DNA of 64,000 nt from Allomuricauda sp. TMED12 (GTDB lineage: Bacteria > Bacteroidota > Bacteroidia > Flavobacteriales > Flavobacteriaceae), in the NCBI GenBank assembly GCA_002167435.2, contig NHBR02000009.1:1-64000 (forward strand), given 5' to 3'. The notes below the pieces were generated by a model. The model did no database searches, was not told the DNA's origin, and was given only the letters and a program-made list of their open reading frames with translations. Each line of letters opens with the position of its first letter. Position 1 is the first letter of the stretch. Below, one piece after another: positions 36,012 through 44,114 of this stretch. Made by a program: the position numbers and the translations under genes.

Positions 36012-36164
36012 TTATTTTTTGTTCAACCAGTCATTAACCATTTCTGGTGCCATTACAGACTCCACAAAAGTATATGCTCCAGTTTTTGGAGATTTAACCA
36101 TTTTAATGGCCTTTGTCAATCTTTTAGATGATGACTGAAGTGTTGCTACTGTTTTCTTTGCCAT
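36012..36164 (-). CDS. DUF4295 small ribosome-associated protein (bL38)
   Basis: This 50-residue basic protein (MAKKTVATLQSSSKRLTKAI at the start, ending VNDWLNKK) is the Bacteroidota-specific DUF4295 family. As I recall, the same family was described as the large-subunit protein bL38 in the Flavobacterium johnsoniae ribosome. It follows rpmG by 38 bp on the same strand, with a terminator after it at 35963-35980. Its function fits the flanking L28 and L33 genes. Confidence 0.9.
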   Translation of the reverse strand: MAKKTVATLQSSSKRLTKAIKMVKSPKTGAYTFVESVMAPEMVNDWLNKK

Positions 36165-36202
36165 GGCTTATATTTTTCTGCCCTTTACTTAGTAAAAAGC
36201 TA

Positions 36203-36385
36203 TTACTTAATTTCTTTATGAACTGTCATACGCTTAAGGATAGGATTGTACTTTTTGATTTCCATCCTATCTGGCGTGTTCTTTTTGTTCTTTGTGGTAA
36301 TATATCTAGAAGTACCTGGCATACCAGATTCCTTGTGCTCCGTACACTCTAAAATTACCTGAACCCTATTTCCTTTCTTTGCCAT
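36203..36385 (-). CDS. rpmG: 50S ribosomal protein L33
   Basis: The 60-residue protein carries the L33 features [35 protein letters not shown]. Only one cysteine is present (Cys14), so this is a C-minus (zinc-free) type. It is in an operon with rpmB upstream and DUF4295 downstream. Confidence 0.97.
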   Translation of the reverse strand: MAKKGNRVQVILECTEHKESGMPGTSRYITTKNKKNTPDRMEIKKYNPILKRMTVHKEIK

Positions 36386-36413
36386 TGTATTGTACTTAAA
36401 ATGCTTTTACAAC

Positions 36414-36641
36414 TTACTTTTTGGAATTGATTTCCTTCAAGACAGCAGAGATTCCTTTTTTGTTGATGATTTTCAACCCACGGGCAGAAACGTTCAAGGT
36501 TACCCAACGATCTTCCTCTGGAATATAAAATCTCTTCTTGGAGATATTCGCATCGAACCTCCTTTTTGTCTTATTGATAGAAAAGGAAACGTTGTTTCCA
36601 AACATCACCTTTTTTCCTGTTACTTCACAAACTTTAGACAT
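36414..36641 (-). CDS. rpmB: 50S ribosomal protein L28
   Basis: The 75-residue protein starts MSKVCEVTGKKVMFGNNVS and contains TKRRFDANI and the late VSARGLKIINKKGI, all typical of L28. It is the first gene of the three-gene ribosomal operon and is 74 bp after the cinA stop region on the same strand. Confidence 0.97.
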   Translation of the reverse strand: MSKVCEVTGKKVMFGNNVSFSINKTKRRFDANISKKRFYIPEEDRWVTLNVSARGLKIINKKGISAVLKEINSKK

Positions 36642-36715
36642 CTCCCTAACTATTTGAGTGATTTTATTGAGGCTGCAAATTTATACCATTTTAATGGGAC
36701 GTACAAAATTCTTTT

Positions 36716-37966
36716 TCAGAAATTTAAAATTTCTTTGTACAACAACTCAAAAGCCTTGTTTACAGACTTTTTAACAACCCTTTCCCGGTGCCTGCCCATA
36801 ACGAATTTTTGAGCAAAAGTTCCAGTTGGTGAACTTATTCCTATATACACCGTACCAACATCGGCATCAGAATCACCTTTTGTAGGGCCGGCGTTTCCTG
36901 TTGTAGCTATGGCAAAATCGGTTCCCAACTTGTTTTTCACATTTTCGGCCATGGCAATGGCAACTTCTTCGCTTACCACGGAATGCTTGTCTATAAGTTT
37001 TTGGGGCACCCCCAACAAATGCACCTTTGCTTCGGTAGCATAACAGACCATACTGCCCTTAAAATAATTGGACGCGCCGGGCACTGAGGTAATTCGTTCC
37101 GCGATACTTCCTCCCGTAAAGCTTTCCGCAGTAGCAAGGGTCATTTTTTTATTGGTAAGCAATGTGCCAATTTGTTTCTCTACATTACCGTCCGCTTCTT
37201 CTTCACCATAAATAATGTCTCCTATTAAGGGGTACAGTTTTTTTACCTGCTCCTCAATACCCAAAAGCAACGCCTCCTTATCTTCACCTTTCGCGGAAAG
37301 TCTCAACCTTACCCTACCTAGATTGGGTAAATAAGCAAATTTTATATATGAAGGCAGATTATCTTCCCAATCTTCAAGCTTTTCCGCAATGGCACTTTCT
37401 CCAAGACCATAGGTCATGATAGTTTTGTGCACAATGTAGGGTCTATCGTATTCTTCGATAATTTTGGGCAACACCGACTTAGTAATAAGATTTTTCATCT
37501 CATAAGGGACACCAGGAAGCGAAACAAAAGCAGTTTTTCCCTTTTTCATCCATATACCTGGAGCCGTTCCAAACTCGTTGTGCAATACCGTTGATTTTGA
37601 TGGAACCATGGCCTGCTCTCTGTTCAAATCCGAAATGGGAGTGGTGATATATTTTTTGAAGAGTTCTTCAATATGATTTAAAACGTTATTATCCCTAACC
37701 AATTCATCTTCAAAAAATTCGCAAAGGGTGTGTTTGGTAACATCGTCTTTTGTTGGCCCCAAACCACCTGTGATAATAACCACCGAAGAACGTTCTCCAG
37801 CTTCTTTCAGGGATTTTAAAATATGTTCCCTATCATCCTGTATAGAAGTAATTTGATAGACCGAGACCCCAATTTTATTAAGCTCTTTAGAAATAAAAGC
37901 TGAATTGGAATCCACAATTTGACCAATGAGAATCTCATCCCCAATGGTGATTATCTCGGCTTGCAT
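36716..37966 (-). CDS. cinA: CinA family nicotinamide-nucleotide amidohydrolase
   Basis: The 416-residue protein has an N-terminal molybdopterin-binding-like (COG1058) domain (about 1-170, with [18 protein letters not shown] and [13 protein letters not shown]) and a C-terminal CinA-C domain (about 255-416, with TAESFTGG and ATTGNAGP). Enzymes of this layout deamidate NMN in pyridine-nucleotide recycling and hydrolyse ADP-ribose. The length is normal. It directly abuts the Hpt gene, so both belong to the same transcript. Confidence 0.95.
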   Translation of the reverse strand: MQAEIITIGDEILIGQIVDSNSAFISKELNKIGVSVYQITSIQDDREHILKSLKEAGERSSVVIITGGLGPTKDDVTKHTLCEFFEDELVRDNNVLNHIEELFKKYITTPISDLNREQAMVPSKSTVLHNEFGTAPGIWMKKGKTAFVSLPGVPYEMKNLITKSVLPKIIEEYDRPYIVHKTIMTYGLGESAIAEKLEDWEDNLPSYIKFAYLPNLGRVRLRLSAKGEDKEALLLGIEEQVKKLYPLIGDIIYGEEEADGNVEKQIGTLLTNKKMTLATAESFTGGSIAERITSVPGASNYFKGSMVCYATEAKVHLLGVPQKLIDKHSVVSEEVAIAMAENVKNKLGTDFAIATTGNAGPTKGDSDADVGTVYIGISSPTGTFAQKFVMGRHRERVVKKSVNKAFELLYKEILNF

Positions 37967-38305
37967 CTATAAATCGAAGTCGTTTTTTAATTCTGTCACA
38001 ACCTGTAGCACATCTTTTTTCAGAATGGGGAATTTTTCTTCAATCTCCTGCATGCTTCCTGTTGTTTTGCCTAAGGTCTCTATTTCGAGTGCCTTGGCCC
38101 TTGTGTGCTCCATACCCAAAATATCTACGTTGGGTTTAATTTTGTGAGCTAGCTTATATATGTTTTCGTAGTCCTTACTGCAAATTGCCTTTTCCAGGCT
38201 TTCCAAGTCCTCAGGAACTTCTTCCAAAAACACAGAAATTACAGATACGATGAAATCCTCATCCCCTTCTGCCATTTCATTTATCTTATCGAGGTTGTAT
38301 ATCAT
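37967..38305 (-). CDS. Stand-alone histidine phosphotransfer (Hpt) protein
   Basis: The 112-residue all-helical protein carries the Hpt motif KLAHKIKPN with phospho-accepting His54. It would relay phosphate between a hybrid kinase and a response regulator, neither of which is in the window. Its ATG overlaps the stop of the fumarylacetoacetase-like gene as TAATG. No membrane segment is seen. Confidence 0.9.
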   Translation of the reverse strand: MIYNLDKINEMAEGDEDFIVSVISVFLEEVPEDLESLEKAICSKDYENIYKLAHKIKPNVDILGMEHTRAKALEIETLGKTTGSMQEIEEKFPILKKDVLQVVTELKNDFDL

Positions 38306-38916
38306 TACCTTACTTTAATTTCAAATAGTTGTTCTCCTTCCAATGCACCGACAAGGTAGTCATTTGGGCTTACTTTACCAACACCGGCAGGAGTACCCGT
38401 AAAAATGATATCTCCCTTTTTCAGCATAAAATATGTAGATACGTGGGCTATGATTTCATCTATCTTCCACAACATCAAAGAGGTATTTCCTTCTTGGACC
38501 TTGTCTCCATTTTTCGACAATGAAAAATCCAAGTTGTCCACATCCTCAAATTTCTTCTTGGGAAGCCATTTGCCCACAACGGCCGCTCCATCAAATCCTT
38601 TGGCCTTTTCCCAAGGCAAGCCTTTGGATTTTAGTTTGGACTGAAGGTCTCTTGCCGTGAAATCGATGCCCAGACCAATTTCATCATAATATTTATGTGC
38701 AAATTCTTTGGAAATATGTTTTCCTACTTTTTTAATTTTCACCAAGACCTCTACTTCATAATGTACATCTTGGGAAAATTCGGGAATATAAAAATCCTGC
38801 TCTTTGGGTAATATGGCAGAATCGGGTTTTATAAAAACCACAGGTTCATCTGGACGCTCATTACTGAGTTCATTAATATGATCTACATAATTGCGTCCTA
38901 TACAAATCAGCTTCAT
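38305..38916 (-). CDS. Fumarylacetoacetate hydrolase family protein
   Basis: The 203-residue protein belongs to the FAH/oxaloacetate decarboxylase-tautomerase family. Metal-binding features are the Glu-rich HYEVEVLVKI (about 74-83), GIDFTARDLQ and IIFTGTPAGVG near the end. Small family members of this size act as acylpyruvase or oxaloacetate tautomerase, and the exact substrate cannot be told. It is first in the stretch leading through hpt to cinA. Confidence 0.92.
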   Translation of the reverse strand: MKLICIGRNYVDHINELSNERPDEPVVFIKPDSAILPKEQDFYIPEFSQDVHYEVEVLVKIKKVGKHISKEFAHKYYDEIGLGIDFTARDLQSKLKSKGLPWEKAKGFDGAAVVGKWLPKKKFEDVDNLDFSLSKNGDKVQEGNTSLMLWKIDEIIAHVSTYFMLKKGDIIFTGTPAGVGKVSPNDYLVGALEGEQLFEIKVR

Positions 38917-38949
38917 AATTTGTTTATCGGGGGTTAACGCTTGCTTCTA

Positions 38950-39723
38950 TTAAAACTTATTGTTGAGCTTGCTCAACTTTATCTGAGTAAGTACTTTTTT
39001 GGTATATAATGGAAAGTCTGCATTAAGAATCCAGCCAAAATAGCCGGGTTCCTTTTCCATGACCTCGTCCACTGTTTTTCCTTTATGTTTCCCAAAGGAA
39101 AATATAGGATTATCATTTTCATCCACACCAATGAAACCAGCAAAATCAAGATTCTGTCTTCTGGTTGTGAATTCTGATAGTTTTTTTACATCGTTTTCCA
39201 ACTCGGGATACCGTTCCAACTGTGACAACAATACTTCATAAGTGGCCATGGTATCAGCCTCGGCACTATGGGCATCATCCAGGTTTTTATCACAATAAAA
39301 TTTATAGGCTGCCTCCAAGGTGCGTTTTTCCATTTTATGGAAAATGGTCTGCACATCGACCGAAACCATACTCTTCATATCAAAATCCACATCGGCGCGG
39401 AGCATTTCCTCCGCCAATAAGGGAATATCGAACCTATCGGAATTAAAACCTGCCAAATCGCTATCACGAATCATCGCATAAATATCTTTGGACAATTGCT
39501 TAAAAGTTGGCTCATTGGCCACTTTTTCATCGGAAATTCCATGAATGGCCTCAGATTCAGCCGGAATTGGCATTTCTGGGTTCACCAACCATGTTTTGCT
39601 TTCTTTGTTTCCGTTGGGGAAAACCTTCAAAATAGAAATTTCAACAATTCTATCCTTGGCCACGTTGGTACCAGTGGTCTCCAAGTCAAAAAAGCAGATA
39701 GGTTTGGTCAATTGTAGTTGCAT
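38950..39723 (-). CDS. DnaQ-like 3'-5' exonuclease
   Basis: The 257-residue protein has the exonuclease motifs FFDLETTG (I), GFNSDRFDIPLL (II) and DDAHSAEADTMAT (III), giving the four acidic metal ligands plus the His of DEDDh enzymes. A C-terminal module (about 205-257) contains FSFGKHKGKTVDEV and FPLYTKKVL, the extra domain seen in flavobacterial homologues. It could proofread or act in repair. Confidence 0.93.
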   Translation of the reverse strand: MQLQLTKPICFFDLETTGTNVAKDRIVEISILKVFPNGNKESKTWLVNPEMPIPAESEAIHGISDEKVANEPTFKQLSKDIYAMIRDSDLAGFNSDRFDIPLLAEEMLRADVDFDMKSMVSVDVQTIFHKMEKRTLEAAYKFYCDKNLDDAHSAEADTMATYEVLLSQLERYPELENDVKKLSEFTTRRQNLDFAGFIGVDENDNPIFSFGKHKGKTVDEVMEKEPGYFGWILNADFPLYTKKVLTQIKLSKLNNKF

Positions 39724-39790
39724 GTGGGACTTTTTAAATAAACTTGGCTTCTAAATTAAGAATAGTGGCAGGAATACGTGCGGTTTTCCT

Positions 39791-41155
39791 CTATATTTCC
39801 CTGTTTATGTCCCAAGCCTCTAAATAATCAGCCACTGCTTTTACAAACATACCGCCCAACGCGCCATTTACCACACGGTGATCATAACTGTGGGATAGGT
39901 ACATTTTACTTCGGATACCAATATATTCTCCTTGGTCGGTCTCAATCACCGAAGGTATTTTTCGGATAGCTCCCAAAGCAAGGATACCTACTTGTGGTTG
40001 ATTGATGATCGGGGTTCCAAAGACACTTCCAAAAGAACCTACGTTGGTCACCGTATAGGTTCCATCCTTGATTTCATCAGGTTTTAACTGATTGTTCCGA
40101 GCTCTGTTGGCAAGGTCGTTCACCGTTTTGGCCATACCTACCAAGTTTAACTGGTCAGCATTTTTAATTACGGGCACAATCAAATTTCCATCGGGCAAGG
40201 CAGCTGCCATACCCAAGTTGATGTTTTTCTTTTTAATGACCTTGTCACCATCCAACGATATGTTCATCATTGGGTATTTTTTAAGGGCCATGGCCACAGC
40301 TTCCATAAATATGGGAGTAAAGGTCAATTTTTCCCCTTCACGTTCCTGAAAAGCATTTTTCACTTTATTTCTCCAGTTCACCACATTGGTCACATCTACC
40401 TCAACAAAACTTTGCACATGCGCCGATGTGGATATACTTTCAACCATATGATGGGCGATCAATTTACCCATACGGGTTAATGGAATTACCTCATCTCCTG
40501 CTCCAACTTGTACTTTGGATTCTTTTGGTTTATCTGCAACAGGCGCTTTTGATGGTTCTGGGGTTGCGACCTTTTCGGTCTTAGCATCTGGTTGCTGAAC
40601 AGTATCAACCTTGGTTGCATTTCCATTGGAACGGTTTTCCAAATAGGCCATGATATCATTCTTGGTCACCCGACCTTCTTTCCCTGTACCCACAATAGCC
40701 TCCAACTCGTCCATGGAAACATTTTCTTCCTTAGCTATATTTTTCACCAAAGGTGAGTAAAATCGTTCCGAACTTGAAAAATCGGGCACCGATGTAGAAA
40801 CGGATTCTTTTACTCCCGCCATTTGAACTTCTAACTCCCTTGCCGGCACTTCAGCGGTTTCCTCTACCGCTGCTTCTTGATCGGAGCTGTCATCCACAAC
40901 AACATCAACGTCACCTTCTACCTGGATTACGGCAACCACTTCACCAACTTTTATGACATCATCTACATCGAACCGCTTTTCCAACAACACCCCATCTACT
41001 TCACTAGGAACTTCGGAATCCACTTTGTCAGTGGCAATTTCAAAGACGGCTTCGTCCATCTCAATGGTATCGCCTACCTCTTTTAACCAATTGGTCAAGG
41101 TAGCTTCTGCGACACTTTCTCCCATTTGCGGTAATTTCAATTCAAATTTTGACAT
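39791..41155 (-). CDS. Dihydrolipoamide acyltransferase (E2) of a 2-oxoacid dehydrogenase complex
   Basis: The 454-residue protein has an N-terminal lipoyl domain (about 1-78) with the lipoylated lysine in EIATDKVDSE. A flexible Pro/Ala/Glu linker follows, then a peripheral E1/E3-binding domain (about 136-175, FYSPLVKNIAKEENVSMDELEAI), a second linker and the catalytic acyltransferase domain (about 220-454). The catalytic motif reads SYDHRVVNGALGG, with Asn where most E2s have Asp (HRxxDG). Branched-chain or 2-oxoglutarate type cannot be separated here. I chose the ATG at 41155 since family sequence starts there. Confidence 0.92.
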   Translation of the reverse strand: MSKFELKLPQMGESVAEATLTNWLKEVGDTIEMDEAVFEIATDKVDSEVPSEVDGVLLEKRFDVDDVIKVGEVVAVIQVEGDVDVVVDDSSDQEAAVEETAEVPARELEVQMAGVKESVSTSVPDFSSSERFYSPLVKNIAKEENVSMDELEAIVGTGKEGRVTKNDIMAYLENRSNGNATKVDTVQQPDAKTEKVATPEPSKAPVADKPKESKVQVGAGDEVIPLTRMGKLIAHHMVESISTSAHVQSFVEVDVTNVVNWRNKVKNAFQEREGEKLTFTPIFMEAVAMALKKYPMMNISLDGDKVIKKKNINLGMAAALPDGNLIVPVIKNADQLNLVGMAKTVNDLANRARNNQLKPDEIKDGTYTVTNVGSFGSVFGTPIINQPQVGILALGAIRKIPSVIETDQGEYIGIRSKMYLSHSYDHRVVNGALGGMFVKAVADYLEAWDINREI

Positions 41156-41234
41156 ATTCGTATTTATCAAAGTGATTTTGATTAGTATTTTACAAAAATA
41201 CTAAAGAAATCGACTTATTTTTGATTTATGTTCA

Positions 41235-41855
41235 TTAATTTGCTTTAATAGAGTTTTCAAAAGGCACTCTATTAATTATACTTCTGCCCAAAGTCACTTC
41301 ATCTGCATACTCCAATTCATCTCCAACGGAAATACCTCTCGCAATTGTGGAAGTTGTGACCTCTAGCCCTTCCAATTGTTTATAAATATAAAAATTAGTG
41401 GTATCGCCCTCCATGGTGGAGCTTAGAGCTAAAATTAATTCTTTGACGGCCCCATCTTTAACCTTGTTGACCAATGTGGTTATATTAAGGTCCTGTGGCC
41501 CCACACCCTCCATAGGGGATATTTTACCTCCCAATACATGATACAATCCATTGTATTGTGATGTGTTTTCGATGGCCATTACATCCCTGATATCTTCCAC
41601 CACGCAAACCATGGTCCCGTCCCTTTTGGGATTGGCACAGATTTCACAAACTTCGGTATCGGAAATATTATGGCAGTTTTTGCAAAAGTTGACCTCACTC
41701 TTCAATTTCAGCAGTGCATGGGCCAACAATTCGGTTCTTTCCTCGGGCTGTTTCAGTAAGTACAGCACCAACCGTAATGCTGTTCGCTTACCAATTCCAG
41801 GCAATTGAGACATTTCGTAAACTGCATTTTCCAATAGCTTCGATGAAAATTCCAT
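41235..41855 (-). CDS. recR: Recombination protein RecR
   Basis: RecR works with RecF and RecO in loading RecA at gaps. The 206-residue protein has the helix-hairpin-helix [17 protein letters not shown], the four-cysteine zinc finger (CKNC and CEIC, about 57-75) and the Toprim domain ([15 protein letters not shown]). The length is typical. A -7 element TAATTTTG lies on the minus strand at 41879-41872. Confidence 0.97.
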   Translation of the reverse strand: MEFSSKLLENAVYEMSQLPGIGKRTALRLVLYLLKQPEERTELLAHALLKLKSEVNFCKNCHNISDTEVCEICANPKRDGTMVCVVEDIRDVMAIENTSQYNGLYHVLGGKISPMEGVGPQDLNITTLVNKVKDGAVKELILALSSTMEGDTTNFYIYKQLEGLEVTTSTIARGISVGDELEYADEVTLGRSIINRVPFENSIKAN

Positions 41856-41931
41856 AGCATCAATTCTCCTGCAAAATTACAATTTTACTGTTACGAATTT
41901 ACTTTCGTACTTTGCAATTCAAATTACATAT

Positions 41932-43419
41932 ATGTCAGCCACACAAATTCTGTTGCTAATAGGTGCCTATTTCTTGGTGCTTATCCTTATCTCATACTTT
42001 ACTGGAAAAAACGATTCCAACGCCGATTTTTTTAGGGCTGGCAAACAATCACCTTGGTATGTTGTTGCCTTTGGAATGGTCGGGGCCTCGCTCTCTGGAG
42101 TAACTTTTATATCGGTTCCTGGTTGGGTAGGCGATAGCCAGTTGACCTATATGCAAGTAGTGCTTGGCTATCTATTTGGATATTTTGTGGTTGCCTTTGT
42201 GCTTCTCCCACTGTACTATAAACTTAACCTTACCTCCATTTACGAATATTTGCACGATCGTTTTGGAAAGGTGAGCCACCGAACCGGGGCATTTTTCTTT
42301 TTTATCTCCCGAGTATTAGGTGCCGCTTTTAGACTGTACCTAGTGGCCATTGTCTTGCAGCAGTTTGTTTTTGATGACCTTGGAGTTCGCTTCGAATTCA
42401 CCGTGGTCATCTCTATTTTATTGATTTGGATCTACACAAACAAAGGAGGTATAAAAACCATCGTTTGGACGGATACCCTGCAAACACTTTTTATGATTTT
42501 AGCGGTAATCCTTTCCATCATTATGATCAATCAAGAATTGGGTTGGAGTTTTAGTGAGTTTTTAGCTTCGGATGAATTAAAGAGTTACAATTATTTTTTG
42601 GTGACAGATAGTTTTTTAAACAAAAGCTATTTTATTAAATCATTTGTCGGAGGTATGTTCGTGACCATCTGTATGACAGGGCTAGATCAAGATATGATGC
42701 AAAAAAACCTTACCTGTAAATCCTTGAAAGATGCACAGAAGAATATGGTCTCCTTCAGCTTTGTGCTTGTAGGGGTCACATTTTTGTTCATGTTATTGGG
42801 AGCTTTACTTTTCATTTATGCAAAAAGGGAAGGTATTGGTATCCCTTTAATGGACGGTACACCAAAAACAGATTTATTATTTCCCGAAATTGCATTGAAT
42901 GGTGGCTTGGGACTGAGCCTCTCCATTACTTTTATGCTTGGTCTAATTGCTGCTGCCTACAGTAGTGCAGATAGCGCCCTTACTTCATTGACTACTTCTT
43001 TTTGTGTGGACTTTTTAAATGTACAAGCGAAAGAGGACAAAGAGCAAAAGCGTATCAGAAAACGCACTCATATTGTAATGAGTGCAGTGTTGGTAATTGT
43101 GATTATTGCGTTTAAGTACATCCTCAGCAGTAATGTTATTGATAGTTTGCTCACGGTGGCAGGTTACACATATGGTCCATTGTTAGGTCTTTTCGCCTTT
43201 GGTATTTTCACCAAACACAAAATTAAAGATAGTTATGTTTGGATTGTTGCACTTGTTTCGGTGATTACCATAGTTTTGATTGCCAATGTGCCGGCAGATT
43301 ATTTGGGAGGATACCAAGTTGGTTATGAATTGTTACCACTCAACGGATTATTAACTTTTATTGGCCTGTGGTTGATCAGAACCAAAAAATCGAGTACAGA
43401 GACTAGTATTGCCCAGTAG
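41932..43419 (+). CDS. Sodium:solute symporter (SSS family)
   Basis: The 495-residue polytopic inner-membrane protein, with about 13 hydrophobic segments, belongs to the Na+/solute symporters. Family features are [28 protein letters not shown], the stretch LGAAFRLYL and [22 protein letters not shown]. The substrate is not evident. Its last 17 bases overlap the convergent CoA-binding gene. Confidence 0.93.
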   Translation: MSATQILLLIGAYFLVLILISYFTGKNDSNADFFRAGKQSPWYVVAFGMVGASLSGVTFISVPGWVGDSQLTYMQVVLGYLFGYFVVAFVLLPLYYKLNLTSIYEYLHDRFGKVSHRTGAFFFFISRVLGAAFRLYLVAIVLQQFVFDDLGVRFEFTVVISILLIWIYTNKGGIKTIVWTDTLQTLFMILAVILSIIMINQELGWSFSEFLASDELKSYNYFLVTDSFLNKSYFIKSFVGGMFVTICMTGLDQDMMQKNLTCKSLKDAQKNMVSFSFVLVGVTFLFMLLGALLFIYAKREGIGIPLMDGTPKTDLLFPEIALNGGLGLSLSITFMLGLIAAAYSSADSALTSLTTSFCVDFLNVQAKEDKEQKRIRKRTHIVMSAVLVIVIIAFKYILSSNVIDSLLTVAGYTYGPLLGLFAFGIFTKHKIKDSYVWIVALVSVITIVLIANVPADYLGGYQVGYELLPLNGLLTFIGLWLIRTKKSSTETSIAQ

Positions 43420-43762
43420 CCAACAACACCAAAGTACAGGCTACTTCGACCTCAACACCAGCATTTTCAAGGATTTTGTAGAATTCTGGATTTTCCGTAC
43501 CCGGGTTAAAAATGACCCTTTTGGGATTAAGATCCATTATTTGTTGATAGTACTCCTTTTGGTTTTTAGGATTTAAATATAAAGTTACCGTATCAATATT
43601 TTGAAAATCACCCAAGTTATCCTTAATTTGCACACCTGATACAGTTCCCCCACGTATCCCAAATGCGGTTGTCTCAACATTGTTGGCAACCAACCTACGA
43701 ATTGCTGTGTTGCTGTATCTTCCTGGGTTTGTAGAAGCCCCTACGACAAGTGTTTTTTGCAT
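43403..43762 (-). CDS. CoA-binding domain protein (YccU-like)
   Basis: The 119-residue protein is a single Rossmann-like CoA_binding domain: [21 protein letters not shown] at the start, then [19 protein letters not shown] and [16 protein letters not shown]. It is cytoplasmic. Homologues such as YccU bind CoA or nucleotides with unclear roles. The stop overlaps the symporter gene on the other strand by 17 nt. Confidence 0.92.
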   Translation of the reverse strand: MQKTLVVGASTNPGRYSNTAIRRLVANNVETTAFGIRGGTVSGVQIKDNLGDFQNIDTVTLYLNPKNQKEYYQQIMDLNPKRVIFNPGTENPEFYKILENAGVEVEVACTLVLLATGQY

Positions 43763-43902
43763 TTGTTAATTTTTGTGTTAAACTTTAGTATAGACTGTAA
43801 CTTATCATAAATAAAGTCGTCTATTTTTCATAACTTATTGTCATTGGTAAGACTGTATTTTTATAGTTAATGGTTAGTGTTTAGTATAGCTTATCAATGT
43901 TT

Positions 43903-43926
43903 AACCCCGGTATTTTTACCGGGGTT
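43903..43926 (+). terminator. Intrinsic terminator in a divergent intergenic region
   Basis: AACCCCGGTA and TACCGGGGTT form a perfect 10-bp stem with loop TTTT. On the plus strand TCTTCTTTTT follows. No annotated plus-strand gene ends upstream of it. Confidence 0.8.
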
Positions 43927-44035
43927 TCTTCTTTTTAGAAACTTTTTCTTTTTGTCTTTTAAAAATACAACCCCTTACAAAGGTGTACATTACATAATCT
44001 TTTTTTGTTAAAGAATGTTAAAACAATAGTTAACT

Positions 44036-44060
44036 GTAACATTTCCGGCGTTCGGGCGTC
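44036..44060 (+). promoter_or_regulatory. Candidate ECF sigma promoter for the outer-membrane receptor
   Basis: GTAAC (44036-44040), 16 bp and CGTC (44057-44060) resemble ECF promoters (-35 with AAC, -10 with CGTC). The pair at 54.7 kb has GTAACC with one base more between the cores. The gene ATG is 54 bp downstream. Confidence 0.45.
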
Positions 44061-44114
44061 TTAAAAATATCATCAGTCAATCAATCTAATCATCAATCAA
44101 AAAACGAACTACTC

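Larger units (their letters stand above)
43763..44114. other. 352-bp intergenic region with an orphan terminator and an ECF-type promoter
   Basis: The flanking genes diverge. The region holds a clear terminator (43903-43926) that serves neither gene, a candidate ECF promoter (44036-44060), and two copies of TTTAGTATAG (43784-43793 and 43880-43889). A short transcript ending at the terminator, such as a small RNA or a leader, is possible. I see no coding frame. Confidence 0.5.

Noticed and set aside
43840-43880. GTCAT element before the receptor gene as another CRP/FNR module
   Set aside because: No left half, and no -7 element at the 22-bp distance.
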